From Leucogyrophana mollusca (Eukaryota; Basidiomycota; Agaricomycetes; Boletales), in the NCBI GenBank assembly GCA_021014945.1, contig MU266330.1:1-64000 (forward strand): a stretch of 64,000 bases of DNA, given 5' to 3'. Under the pieces are notes generated by a model. It ran no database searches. It had not been told where the DNA came from and saw nothing but the letters and a program-made list of their open reading frames with translations. The position numbers and the translations under genes are program-made. How positions within the stretch are numbered: position 1 is the stretch's first letter; every line of letters starts with the position of its first letter. This document shows positions 10,413-20,223 of the stretch, piece by piece.

Positions 10413-11690
10413 CCAGTCCAAGAGGTCGTTTAAAGTGAAGCTAATCGACCTTGGCTTCATGCTTCAGATTGTCATCGAACGCTGCTGAAGCTTTCCTCAG
10501 ATACATATGAACGCACTGACACTGGATCCGCACAGCAAAATCATAAGGCGGCAAACGCCAGAGCTTATTACTATGATCAACTTTCCACATATCCAAAGTC
10601 CCTGGCCATAATTCAAGTGAGTCCATTAGAACCTAACAATCCTCCAGTACCCTGCTCTCTGTACTCATCTGCGCCCACCAATAATGACGGAGACACTGCC
10701 ATATTCCAGCTCGGGGTACGGTCCGGCCTTTTTAAAATTGTTGGTGTTGATAAGAAAATTCCAGTGCAGTCATAGCAAGAAAGCGAACGTACTCCGATCA
10801 AGCTCAGGTGTGTCACAGTGAAAATGCCTGGGCCAGCCCCAATATAATCAGGGAGTGTGACTGTGAAGTTCTGGTAGCGCCCGCCACCAATGGAGGCGGT
10901 TGGCTCGAATTGGCCGGCATAGAGGACTGATCCAAGCTTCTGCGAGGGGTCGTCGCAAACGTTGTTCTCGCACTGGTCGATTGCGAGGGCGATTCCGACC
11001 TGGATATTGGTGTCCATGTGATTCTGTTGATTGCGAAGTGTAAGAGGGATTAACACAAACAGGGTTTTCTAAAACGTACGGGCTGGATGACTTGAACCTT
11101 CACGTTCTCGCCAGGGAACAAAATTGTTCCGGGGGTTGGGTAGCCGATCTTAACGGAGCCAGGGCTCGCAATAGCTGAGGCAGCCGCGGCAGCAAGGACG
11201 ACAACAGACGAGAAGAACTTCATCACGACAGAGAGCGACTGGGTGGAACGATTGTGCGATGGCGATCTCTTGATACCTCTCTGTCACCATTATATGCTGT
11301 CGCGGAGAAGAAGTGGGTCGCGCCAGGTCCAACCCCAGTTCCGCAAGCATCTCTCGGAGAACCCTGACCTGCCTTTGTTATCCCTGGGCCTCTGGTTCTC
11401 GTCCCCTGTCACGAATATCCTTGTTTCGGACTAGCAAGCGGAAGCAGTGCACAAAAATGAGCAATGGGCGGTCAGTGATGACCGACCCGGTCGCAATCCA
11501 CCGCGGCGGATCTGTGACCACGGCGCCGCAACTTCCGAGGTTTTCTGGCATGCAGGTCCCCACCACAGCGGAGTGGGCTGCTGCTACTACCAGAGAGCGG
11601 CTCGGCTTATTGGCCAGAAAATGCGGGAAACGAGTACTGAACAGGGGGATTACTTAGCGAGGCCATGATACACCTACATGACATCCACAG
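10413..11690. repeat. Segmental tandem duplication, unit 1 (~1.28 kb)
   Basis: This unit matches 11695-12895 over most of its length at an offset of 1280-1284 bp. It spans the 3' flank, the whole secreted-protein gene, its promoter and the sequence upstream. Example anchors are 'gtttaaagtga' at 10428 and 11712, and 'aaaacgtacg' at 11071 and 12351. Unit 1 carries roughly 60 bp near 11400-11500 that unit 2 lacks. Confidence 0.8.
10665..11223 (-). CDS. Small secreted protein, four-member family, copy 2
   Basis: Minus-strand exons 11223-11080, 11023-10793 and 10727-10665 (introns 56 and 65 bp, phase 0) encode 145 aa. It has a signal peptide rich in Ala and Val, then 'IGYPTPGTILFPGE', 'VQVIQP', 'VGIALAI', 'LGSVLYAGQ', 'YQNFTVTLP', 'FTVTHLSLIG' and 'ELEYGSVSVIIGGRR' at the C-terminus. 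It is nearly identical to copy 3 and shares a duplicated 1.28-kb unit with it. Function is unknown; secretion is inferred from the signal peptide. Confidence 0.82.
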
Positions 11691-11694
11691 TCCA

Positions 11695-12895
11695 TGTAAG
11701 TCCACGAGGTCGTTTAAAGTGAGGCTGATCGACCTTCGCTTCGTGCTTGAGATTGTCATCGAACGCTGCTGAAGCTTTCCTCAGATGAATATAACCGCAC
11801 TGACAGGATCCGCTCAGCAAATTATAAGGCGGCAAACGCCAGAGTTTATTCCTATGGTCAACTTTCCATACATCCAAAGTCCTTTGCCGTAATTCAGGTG
11901 AGTCTATCGGAAACTAACAATCCTCCAGAATCCTGATCTCTGCTCATCTGCGCCCACCAATGATGACGGAGACATTTCCATATTCCAGCTCGGGGCGCGG
12001 TGTGAGCTTTTTAAAATTGTTGGTGTTGATCAGAAAAATTCTAGTGCAGTCATAACAAGAAAGCGAACGTACTCCGGTCAAGACCAGATGTGTCACAGTG
12101 AGAATGCCTGGGCCAGACCCGATATAATCAGGGAGTGTGACCGTGAAGTTTTGATAATACCCGAGACCAATGGAGACGTTTGGCTCGAATCGGCCAGCAT
12201 AAAGGACTGATCCAAGCTTCTGCGAGGGGTCATCACAAACATTGTTCTTGCACTGGTTGATTGCGAGGGCGATTCCGACTTGGATTTTGGGGTCCATGTG
12301 ATACTGTTGATTGCGAAGTGTAAGAGGGATTAGCACAAACAGGGTTTTCTAAAACGTACGGGCTGGATAACTTGAACGTTCACGTTCTCGCCGGGGAACA
12401 AAATTGTTCCAGGGGTTGGGTAGCCGAGCTGGATGGAGAATTGGCTCGCGATAGCTGAGGCAGCCACGGCAGCAAGGACGACGGCAGACGAGAAGAACTT
12501 CATCACGACAAAGAGCGACTGGACGGAACGATTGTGCGATGGCGATCTTTTGTTACCTCACTGTCGCCATTATATGCTTTCGTGGAAAAGAAGTGGGTCA
12601 TGCCAGGTCCAACCCCACCTCTGCAAGCATCTTTCGGAGAACCTCGTTTCCTGCTGTTTCCTGTCACGCAGCGCACAAAAATGAGCAATCCACCGAAGCC
12701 CGACGGCAGATCTGTGACCACGGCGGCGCAGCTCCCGAGGTTTTCTGGCAAGCAGGCCCCCACCACAGCAGAGTGGTCTGCTGCTGATACCAGAGATCGG
12801 CTCGGCTTATGGACCAGAAACTGCAGGAAACGAGTACTGAACAAGGGGACTACTTAGCGAGGCTGTGATACACTTATTTGACATCCGTAGTCCAT
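11695..12895. repeat. Segmental tandem duplication, unit 2 (~1.2 kb)
   Basis: Second copy of the unit at 10413-11690, directly adjacent and in the same orientation. It includes the gene at 11944-12503 and the upstream region to about 12895. The upstream part retains clear similarity ('aggttttctggca' and the sequence around 'aacgagtactgaaca'). Confidence 0.8.
11944..12503 (-). CDS. Small secreted protein, four-member family, copy 3
   Basis: Minus-strand exons 12503-12360, 12303-12073 and 12006-11944 encode 145 aa with the same exon lengths as copy 2 (144/231/63). Motifs: 'LGYPTPGTILFPGE', 'VGIALAI', 'LGSVLYAG', 'YYQNFTVTLP', 'LTVTHLVLTG' and 'ELEYGNVSVIIGGRR'. It differs from copy 2 by scattered substitutions, mostly in the mature N-terminus and around the 'YAGRFEPN' segment, and there is no disabling change. 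It is a recent tandem duplicate. Function is unknown. Confidence 0.82.
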
Positions 12896-13559
12896 GTGCA
12901 ACCTTCCACGACTCGACTGACTCCAGCCGACCTGTCAATATCGTGGCAGGCGGCCTCCCAAGGCTTCCCGTCGGTGAGGTCCTTCCCCGCGGATGTATAA
13001 GCCCGCACAGCACTGGGCAGAGGGCTTTGGCACTGTGCACCCCTCATACCCGGGATCCACTCGGGGCCAGGAAGGCGTGGTCAATTTGTGCGTGTGGGAT
13101 CACTTGTTTCGCTAGCCAGCCCTTAGCACTCCCTTGGGCTTTACGAGCTAAACCAACACCGCCAATCTGCACTTTGGGAAGCTGGCAATCGCGAGGAATG
13201 GACTACAGCGATGATCGGTGATCCGGGGCAAGGATGGAGATCTTGGCCTAGGGTCAGTACAGGTTAGTACTCGTTAGTACCTAGTCTAATGTGGCTTTCC
13301 AAATTCCGATTGGCAGGATCTTCATTCAGGAATATCACTTTCACCTTTCCCGACGGGAAGGCTGGGGAAGGCCCGCGCGCTCAGCAGAACAATTGTGCGA
13401 GTTTCGGACAGTGCGACAAGTCATGTCCATTTTACCAAGCCCATACAGAAAAATGATCACGATATATCGCAACGCCCACCCAAAGTCCAAAGCCCATAAC
13501 GAACGTCCAAGATACTACTCCCTGGTATCACTATATGCTGATTACGAAAGTCCACCCAT
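12896..13559. other. Intergenic stretch between secreted family copies 3 and 4
   Basis: No gene seen. Around 13253-13292 there are three near-repeats of 'gttagtac'. No transposon signature was found. Confidence 0.45.
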
Positions 13560-14109
13560 CTAATGTGCAATGAGGACGGAAGCATTCCTGTACTCGAGGA
13601 ATGGCGCGGGTCCTGCCTGCAGCAAAAAATACATTAGGACCGTCGCATCTAGTGTGATCATCAAGGATTCCGCGTACTCCAAGCAAGCAAAGGTGCGTCA
13701 GGGTGAAGATAGCCGGGGTAGCGGTAGAGAACGAGGGAACCTCAACCGTGATGTTCTGGTAGAAACCGCCACCGTTGGAATGTGCCGTTGGCGTCCATGG
13801 ACCAGCGTACAGAACGTCACCGAGCTCTTGCGCGGGCGAAGGGCAGTCCTCAGGGGTGTGGCAGGCGTTGATCGCAAGGGCAATGCCGACTTGGATGCAG
13901 GACGCCATCGATTCCTGATATTGTATAAGTTAGTTCTCGGAATGCGAGCGAAAGCAGCGCGGCGGATATACAGGTTGAACGACTTGGACACCGATCTTCT
14001 GCCCGGGGGATAGTATAGTCCCGTCAACCGGGTAGCCGAGCTCGATGGTCTGGGCCACTGCGGTAGCAGCAGCGGTGGCCAGAACAACAGCGGAAGAGAA
14101 GAACTTCAT
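13560..14109 (-). CDS. Small secreted protein, four-member family, copy 4
   Basis: Minus-strand exons 14109-13972, 13914-13678 and 13616-13560 (introns 57 and 61 bp, phase 0) encode 143 aa. The signal peptide 'MKFFSSAVVLATAAATAVAQ' is followed by 'LGYPVDGTILSPGQ', 'SCIQVGIALAI', 'LGDVLYAGP', 'FYQNITVEVP', 'FTLTHLCLLG' and 'PFLEYRNASVLIAH'. It is closer to copy 1 than to copies 2 and 3. A TATA box (TATATAAG, minus strand, 14181-14188) lies upstream. Confidence 0.82.
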
Positions 14110-14180
14110 CTTGGGTTAAGGAAGGGTAGGAAGCAGTTGGGCGAAAGGTGAATGCTGATTGCGATTCATCCATCACATAT

Positions 14181-14188
14181 CTTATATA
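14181..14188 (-). promoter_or_regulatory. TATA box of secreted family copy 4
   Basis: TATATAAG on the minus strand, about 75 bp upstream of the start at 14109. Confidence 0.5.
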
Positions 14189-14991
14189 CCACGGAGGACT
14201 AAGTGAAGGCTGTGCGACTACGGCCCTCGCTACTTCTACCGATCGACTGTGAAAGTTCCGAAGGCTGACGTCGTGGCAGTAGGCCATGGAAGGTCGTGGA
14301 CCTGTCACCGTCAATCAACCGATGTCGATCACACCTACCTCTTTTGGTAGTGTAGGTTGAAGTATATGGAAGGTGTGGAGCGACAAATATTGGGAAGCCT
14401 GTGCGGCAATGAACGTCGGTGGTCAACGATGACCGATGGTCCTGTCGTATATGAAACGTGGATGGGGAATTGGTACTGCAGGCTGAGGGAGGCAGGTCCT
14501 GGCAGGAGACTCAGATGAAGGAACGCTTCGGTCGAAATAACGGCCCCTATGGTCCGAGCCTTTACCCTGACAACACTACGCACGACGGGGTAGGGTGTCC
14601 GCCAGGGTGCAGCTTGACAGTCGCCGTGAAGTTTCGCCTTTTCTGTGAGGGTACGCACCACCAGTCACGCATACAGGACTTGAAACTCAACGAGTCACCG
14701 TGAGAGGACAAGTGTTGTTACTTGGCCACCCACTTCGCCTAATATCCTCGGCGTAGTCGCCGAAGAGCGGCGTGTGCCAGTCGGGGGCTAACTTTGAACG
14801 ACCACACTTACCCTGTCTGTAGGGATGCCGTCAGACCATGAGGGCAGGAAGTCAGTCAAGTCTCACTCGGTGACTTATCGCCTGACAAAACAACAGTTCT
14901 ACTCGACAAATACAAGTACAAATGGACTCACTTCTCGGAAACAATATCGTACGCGGGGTCCTTTGGCAGTACCTTAGCTTTGATCCTTGAT
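14189..14991. other. Intergenic stretch
   Basis: About 800 bp without a supported gene. It marks the boundary between the duplicated accessory region and the conserved genes to the right. Confidence 0.45.
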
Positions 14992-15893
14992 CTAGACGGC
15001 CACTTTCGCAGCGAGGAACTCCGTCCACTCTTTCTCCCCCCAAGAGCTCGATACCTCCCCAGCAATCAAGCCGTCCCAAAGGACAGTCGGAGAGACGTGG
15101 ACACCATTTTGCCTAGAAAACTTGACTGCTCACACAGATTGATGAGCACTTGGAATGAAGCCTAGAGTGCAAGGATGACGTACTGGTGTACTTGAGATCA
15201 TCGGTAACCGCGATCCCCCCATTGGGAGTACTCTTCAGCGTCAAAAGCTCCTTCACCTCGCCCGCCTTGTTTGGCCCAATGACCTGCTCGGCAAGTGCAA
15301 CGAGCTTCTCACGGATCTGAATAGGGGTCAGAGTGGAAGCAGGGATGTCGAAAAAATCTGTCTGCTTCTTGAAGAGCTGTGCGACGACAGTGAGGGACAG
15401 ATACATCCACATGCAGTTTGCTAAAATGGGCTTACCGCCAGTGAGAACGACCAAAATTGCTCAGGAGCCACACGAGCGACCTGACCAAGATATCAGAAGA
15501 TGGTATAGGGTAACGGGGCGTCGACTCACAGCGAGAGCGGCTTCGTGGGTGTAAATCGAGGAGCCATGCCAAGGCTGGACTTGTAATCTGATGATCGCCT
15601 TGACTTTGCCGTCATACTTTCCACCCGCATCCAAGAGGGGTTTAAGAACGCTATCTATCGCAAGCGATAATTTGGCACTGCGAAGGGAGATCAACGATCC
15701 GCCTTCCGTGACGACGAGCGTGAATTAGATATACCTAAAAGGGCAGACATAGTCGACTACGAAGGCCCGGGATCAGCAAGGTCGGTTGTCAGGGGTGTTC
15801 TAACCAACAAAACTCACGGAATATGTCAAGAGTGTGAGGGGCATCGTGCCTGCCAGCGATGATGAGTGGGCGGAGAGATGGTTGCAAGGCCAT
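14992..15893 (-). CDS. Thioredoxin-fold (DsbA-like) protein with a CPFS motif
   Basis: Six minus-strand exons: 15893-15818, 15756-15735, 15677-15530, 15480-15436, 15376-15184 and 15125-14992, giving 205 aa. The active-site-like segment is 'FLDYVCPFSAK' (Cys30-Pro-Phe-Ser33), near the N-terminus as in DsbA/glutathione-S-transferase-kappa folds, with 'RLQVQPWHGSSIYTHEAALA', 'GGIAVTDDLKY', 'GVHVSPTVLWDGL' and 'SSSWGEKEWTEFL' downstream. The last block contains the cis-Pro loop (Val-Ser-Pro). Only the first Cys of the CxxC is kept, so a single-cysteine thiol reductase or transferase is likely. No signal peptide is evident. One coding exon is only 22 bp. Each exon alone looks broken, but the spliced frame is intact. 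Confidence 0.8.
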
Positions 15894-16310
15894 TGCGCTC
15901 GTCAAAGAGTTCCACTCAGAAGATGAAGATGACGGTAGCGGAGGAAAAAGAATGGGTGTGGCAGGACAATGATCTCAAGCTTGTTGAACTTTGTTACACA
16001 TGGTTCGAGTCCCTGCAGAGAGCGCTTGCGCCGCACTCTGAGCCCTTTATCTTCAGATGAACTCCAGGATGAAAATAATAATACCGCGCTACTCTCTTCG
16101 TTGCCGCATGGCCTCGATTGAACAGTAAGGCTACATATAAAATGGGACAAACTAGCCTGAGGAGAAGGTAGATTTTGAACAACCTCTCAGGTTTACGTTT
16201 AAGCGCCCACTGACAAGCCGGCGGCAAGTCCTAAACGCAATTGCTACCGTCGTTTAGAGATTTTGTTGCCAAAGCTGATCCCTTCTGGAACTCTGCGACG
16301 TTTAAACATC
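15894..16310. other. Divergent intergenic region
   Basis: About 417 bp between head-to-head genes, expected to hold both promoters; no clear TATA box for either. Confidence 0.4.
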
Positions 16311-18035
16311 ATGACCTTTTCTACCTTTCTCGCGCAGCTGGGGGAAACCGTGCAAGCGGAGAATGGCCCAAATCTCGCCTATCTACTTCGCCCAACAAGC
16401 CCGCACGGTAAGGACCTTGTCAAAGAATTTCGGAATCCAACAGTAAGTGTCATACACTCTCACTTCCGCAGAGGATGTCACAGTCGTTTCCGTGTAGCGA
16501 GACTTTCTAGCGGCACACTATGGTGGAAGTATTGAGAGCCCGTGGGATGAGATCGCCATACAGTATGTGTTAGTAACATCCCACGTCGCACGAAAACGTC
16601 CAGGAGAGGCCTTCAAAGAGCAGTCGCAACTTATTTCGTACGTTTTATCTTACTCTATGGTTGTTCCTCTGTGCTGACAGGGACTGCAGGCAATTCTTCC
16701 GCTATTTCACCACCAACACGGGATGGACACTTCCTGCCCTGTTTTCGATGCTACGAGATTTGAGAGATTTGGCCTTTGACGTGGGGATCCTCGGTTTCTC
16801 ATTGCGTGAGCTTATGCGCTCCCATAGGCCGATTTCCATGCCAAGTACAATGGGCAGAAGAGCGAGTGCATGGAGAGCGCTGCAAGTGTGGTTGCCAAAG
16901 CCTTTAGTAATTGCATGACAGACCGGTATTTGTTCTGCCTTAATACATCTCAACTCCATCAAATAAACTGGTCTACCAGGACATCACCACCCGCCAACTC
17001 GCGTAAATGGGGAATCTACTACATCGTGGGCCTGGTCTTGAAATGCTACTTCCGAGTAAGTCACCTTCCTTTCCAACATGCCTTGTTTACTAAGATCGGT
17101 CCAGGTTAAACGAATATCGTTATCCAAGAGCATCCTCCGAGCGTTGAACGCGAACCCCGATATCCCAGCACTATCAGCATATCCACGCTCTCATCAAGTA
17201 CGTTGGTTCTAAATAAGTGACTCCGAGAAGTTCTTGACGACGCACAAGGTCACTTACCGATACTACCTGGGAATGCTAAGTTTCTTGAATGAGGATTATG
17301 CCAAGGTGTGTACCCCTGCCAATACCAAGCGGGTCCCTTAGTCTGAGGTCATTTTGTCGAAGGCTGAACAAGAACTAACCCTTGCCTTTTATCATTGCCA
17401 CCGCGAAGCCCATAGTAACCAGGAGTAAGTTATATTTCTTATGCACGTACACGCGCTTACAGCAGGCGGCAGACGTATATTGATGTGCCTCATTCCTCTC
17501 CGTATCCTTCGCGGCCATCTACCTTCTCAGGAACTAATGCAGCGCTTTCCTGTCCTCGAGGAACTCTTTACGCCATTTATTGCCGCCATTCGTGCCGGGG
17601 ATATCTCAGCGTACGATGCAGCACTAGATAAATGGGAACGTCGGCTAGTTGAACTTAACCTGTGGCTTACGCTCGAAAAAGCGCGCGAGCTCTGCATCAG
17701 GGGTCTATTTCGGCGAGTGTGAGTACGCGGCCAGCGCGCCGTTATCATTTCCATGTGTCCGCGGTCGCACTGCGCTAATTTTGTATTTCTTAACGTTCTT
17801 TAGGTGGGTTGCCGCACAGAAAGGGACACGTATACCTGTATCGATGTTCCACTGCTCGCTGCGAATATCCGGCATCGACGTGGCCCAAGATGAGGCAGAA
17901 TGTCTAGTGGCCAATATGATTTATAAGGGATATATGAGGGGATACATATCACATGAAAAGCAGATGGTAGTTTTGGCGAGTACGAATGCCTTCCCCAAAC
18001 TGGCAGATCGGCTTGCACCGTACACGTTGCTGTAG
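16311..18035 (+). CDS. CSN12: PCI-domain protein of the CSN12/Thp1 (PCID2) family
   Basis: Ten exons: 16311-16442, 16498-16637, 16690-16780, 16828-16925, 16980-17055, 17105-17197, 17249-17305, 17363-17424, 17473-17718 and 17804-18035, giving 408 aa. Landmarks: 'LLRPTSPHGKDLVKEFRNPT' near the N-terminus, 'TTNTGWTLPALFSMLRDLRD', 'SRKWGIYYIVGLVLKCYFR' and the C-terminal PCI winged helix 'IDVAQDEAECLVANMIYKG'. Yeast relatives act in mRNA export (Thp1, TREX-2) or with the COP9 signalosome (Csn12). At exon 3 two acceptors 9 bp apart are both in frame; I chose the later one (intron 16638-16689), which leaves 'QFFRYFTTN' without insertion. An in-frame ATG is unlikely upstream. Length agrees with the family. 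Confidence 0.87.
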
Positions 18036-18530
18036 AACGTAGAGCCCTCAAGCGCCTGCAGTTGCATTTATCCGATGGTTCGGCGCACCGCACAGCTTGT
18101 CGAGTGCCCCGCCGCGGGATTTTGCCTGATTCTGCACCAGCGTTCCATATTCGACGTTCCATGTTCCATGCCCCAAATTTTTGTAGTTTTTAGGAGGATA
18201 TTGATGTATGTGGAAGATATGGATTGGGACGACACAAGTCTGGAAAAGCTGCAGTGCTATTCGGCTGTGCTCACATTCTTGCCCTTACAAATTTGAAGTC
18301 CGAGTGGCCACTGGTATGACCTACACAGTGTGGCCATGGCTGCCAAATGTCCGCTGGATCGTCCAGCTGACTGATCCTGACAGTTAAAGACTTACTAGCC
18401 CTTCTTATTGTGGCTTCTCGATAATTTTGCAGTGCAATGCCTGCAATTGTAAGCCGGCTATCCAACCCCAAGGCCATGGCGCTTCGCCACGACATGGCCC
18501 ACAAACCCACAATTTTTATGTATAAAAGGC
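18036..18530. other. Intergenic stretch
   Basis: No gene seen between the PCI gene and the VWA gene promoter. Confidence 0.45.
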
Positions 18531-18537
18531 CGAATAC
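18531..18537 (+). promoter_or_regulatory. TATA box of the VWA gene
   Basis: TATAAAA about 160 bp before the ATG at 18690. The distance is explained by a leader plus a likely 5'-UTR intron. Confidence 0.55.
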
Positions 18538-18627
18538 AAGGTAGCCTGAGAGAACGATCTTCTCTCTGTTTTCCCGAATCTATCTCATTCCCAATTTCCC
18601 ATCAACTCCCAGACACCTCACACCTTG

Positions 18628-18681
18628 GTAAGTATAGCTCTCAGCTATTCATATCATACCTCCACTGAACCCGTACCCAAG
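18628..18681 (+). other. Probable 5'-UTR intron of the VWA gene
   Basis: The donor 'gtaagt' at 18628 and an acceptor AG at 18680-18681 define a 54-bp intron ending 8 bp before the ATG. Its length matches the other introns here. Confidence 0.5.
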
Positions 18682-18689
18682 CGTCTACC

Positions 18690-20097
18690 ATGGGCAACTC
18701 ACCTTCGAGGTCAAGGCCGTCATCACGCGGCGGTCAATTTGGAGACTTTGATCGGGACCAACATCTGAAGGCAAATGGCCTCAGTGGCACTCTTGGTCCT
18801 GGCGATGCCTACCAGAATCTCGCCGGTCCTTCAAGTCACAGACAAGACATCCCACCGCCCTATTCGCCCGTCTCCCCAATCCCACCTTTCGTCCCCCCAG
18901 CGAGCGGGGATGTAAGGCGCACCAATGGTGAGACTATCTATGTGCGCCCTCGCCCTACTGCCGGTGTAAACGTGTCTTCTTTTTCTCCCTCTCGCTCTCC
19001 TGTCCTTGATTCCATGTCTCCTGAAGCTGGGTTATCGCTTGGTACGGGTTCAACTCCTGGGTCGCGCCATACAAAAATATTCATGCTTCCACCACCGTCT
19101 TGGCGGGATTCAGATTACCTACGTATGCCGTTGCGGCAGGAGTCCAGAGAGAACGCACTTGAAACGTTACGAAAATATGATACCGTAATTCTTATGGACG
19201 ATTCTCGATCCATGGAGGGACCGCTTTGGGAGGAGGTTCGTCCAGGTTTTGCAGCTGAATCGTCTAATTAGCTTATCGGGCATCTGTGTAGGCCAAAAAC
19301 GCCCTCTCATCGCTAGCTGAAATAGCAGCAACCTACGATCGAGATGGCATCGACGTTCATTTCTTGAACGATCAACGTTCTGGGCAGGGTTTGAAGGTAA
19401 ACAGCACTGTGAACTCGCATATTAGTCATCGCGCTTATTCTTTACAGGACTCTGCTGCCGTAAAGAAATTGTTCGAAAATGTCTCCCCCCGAGGGGCAAC
19501 ACCGATTGGTCAAGCGCTTGAGAACTTAATTCTACCCTACCTACGAAAGCTGGAAAAAGCCAAGAAGCGCTACGACAAGGGAGACACTTTTGCTCTGCAA
19601 CAAATCAAGCCCGTAAATTTCATCGTGATAACAGACGGTGCCCCGAGTACGTTAGCGCCACTGCTTTCTTAGCGCCGCACAGCTCAACCTCTGATGTGCA
19701 GCGGATGAGCCTGAAGAAGTCATTGTTGCTGCAGCGAAACGGTTAGATGTTCACAATGCTCCACTAACACAGGTAAGTGATGACGAGCATGTGATTTTGT
19801 GCGACTGTCTGACGGCGCGTCTTTAGCTTGGCATCCAGTTTGTACAAATTGGAAACTCGAAAAAAGCCGCCGCATACCTTCAAGAGCTCGATGATTCCCT
19901 TGGATCTACTCGCGGTGTCCGAGTAAGTATCAGACCTCACGTGGTGGATGATCAGGGACTGATTTGTGGCGCAGGACATTGTGGATACAACACCGTACTT
20001 CGGTACGCAATTAACTGCGGAAATGCTAATCAAGATATTACTGGGTGGTATAAATCGTCGGGTGGACCGCAAAGGGGCTGCAGCGGTGATGGACTGA
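18690..20097 (+). CDS. von Willebrand factor A domain protein with myristoylation and PPxY signals
   Basis: Six exons: 18690-19235, 19292-19396, 19448-19646, 19702-19772, 19827-19922 and 19975-20097, giving 379 aa. The N-terminus 'MGNSPSRSR' fits the myristoylation consensus. Residues about 10-150 are disordered and rich in Pro/Ser and contain a 'DIPPPYSP' PPxY motif, a docking site for WW-domain (Rsp5/NEDD4) ligases. The VWA domain starts at about residue 162 with the metal-binding MIDAS 'DDSRS' (Asp170, Ser172, Ser174) and continues through 'SPRGATPIGQAL', 'FIVITDGAP' and 'GIQFVQIGN'. There is no signal peptide, so it is cytosolic or membrane-attached. Partner unknown. Fungal VWA proteins of this type are common in Agaricomycetes and uncharacterised. 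Confidence 0.85.
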
Positions 20098-20223
20098 ACA
20101 ATGGCGAACACATGTACACAAGCACATTCTGCATTCTTTATTCTAACTTACAGCTGTATATTTAGCTCAAGCGTAAATGGGTACTGTAGCTGTAGCACTA
20201 GCATATGCAGATACGACGCTTTG

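Noticed and set aside
14992..15893. Thioredoxin-like gene as a frameshifted pseudogene
   Set aside because: Individual open frames look fragmented, but six exons with ordinary 49-61 bp introns join in frame to a full-length protein.
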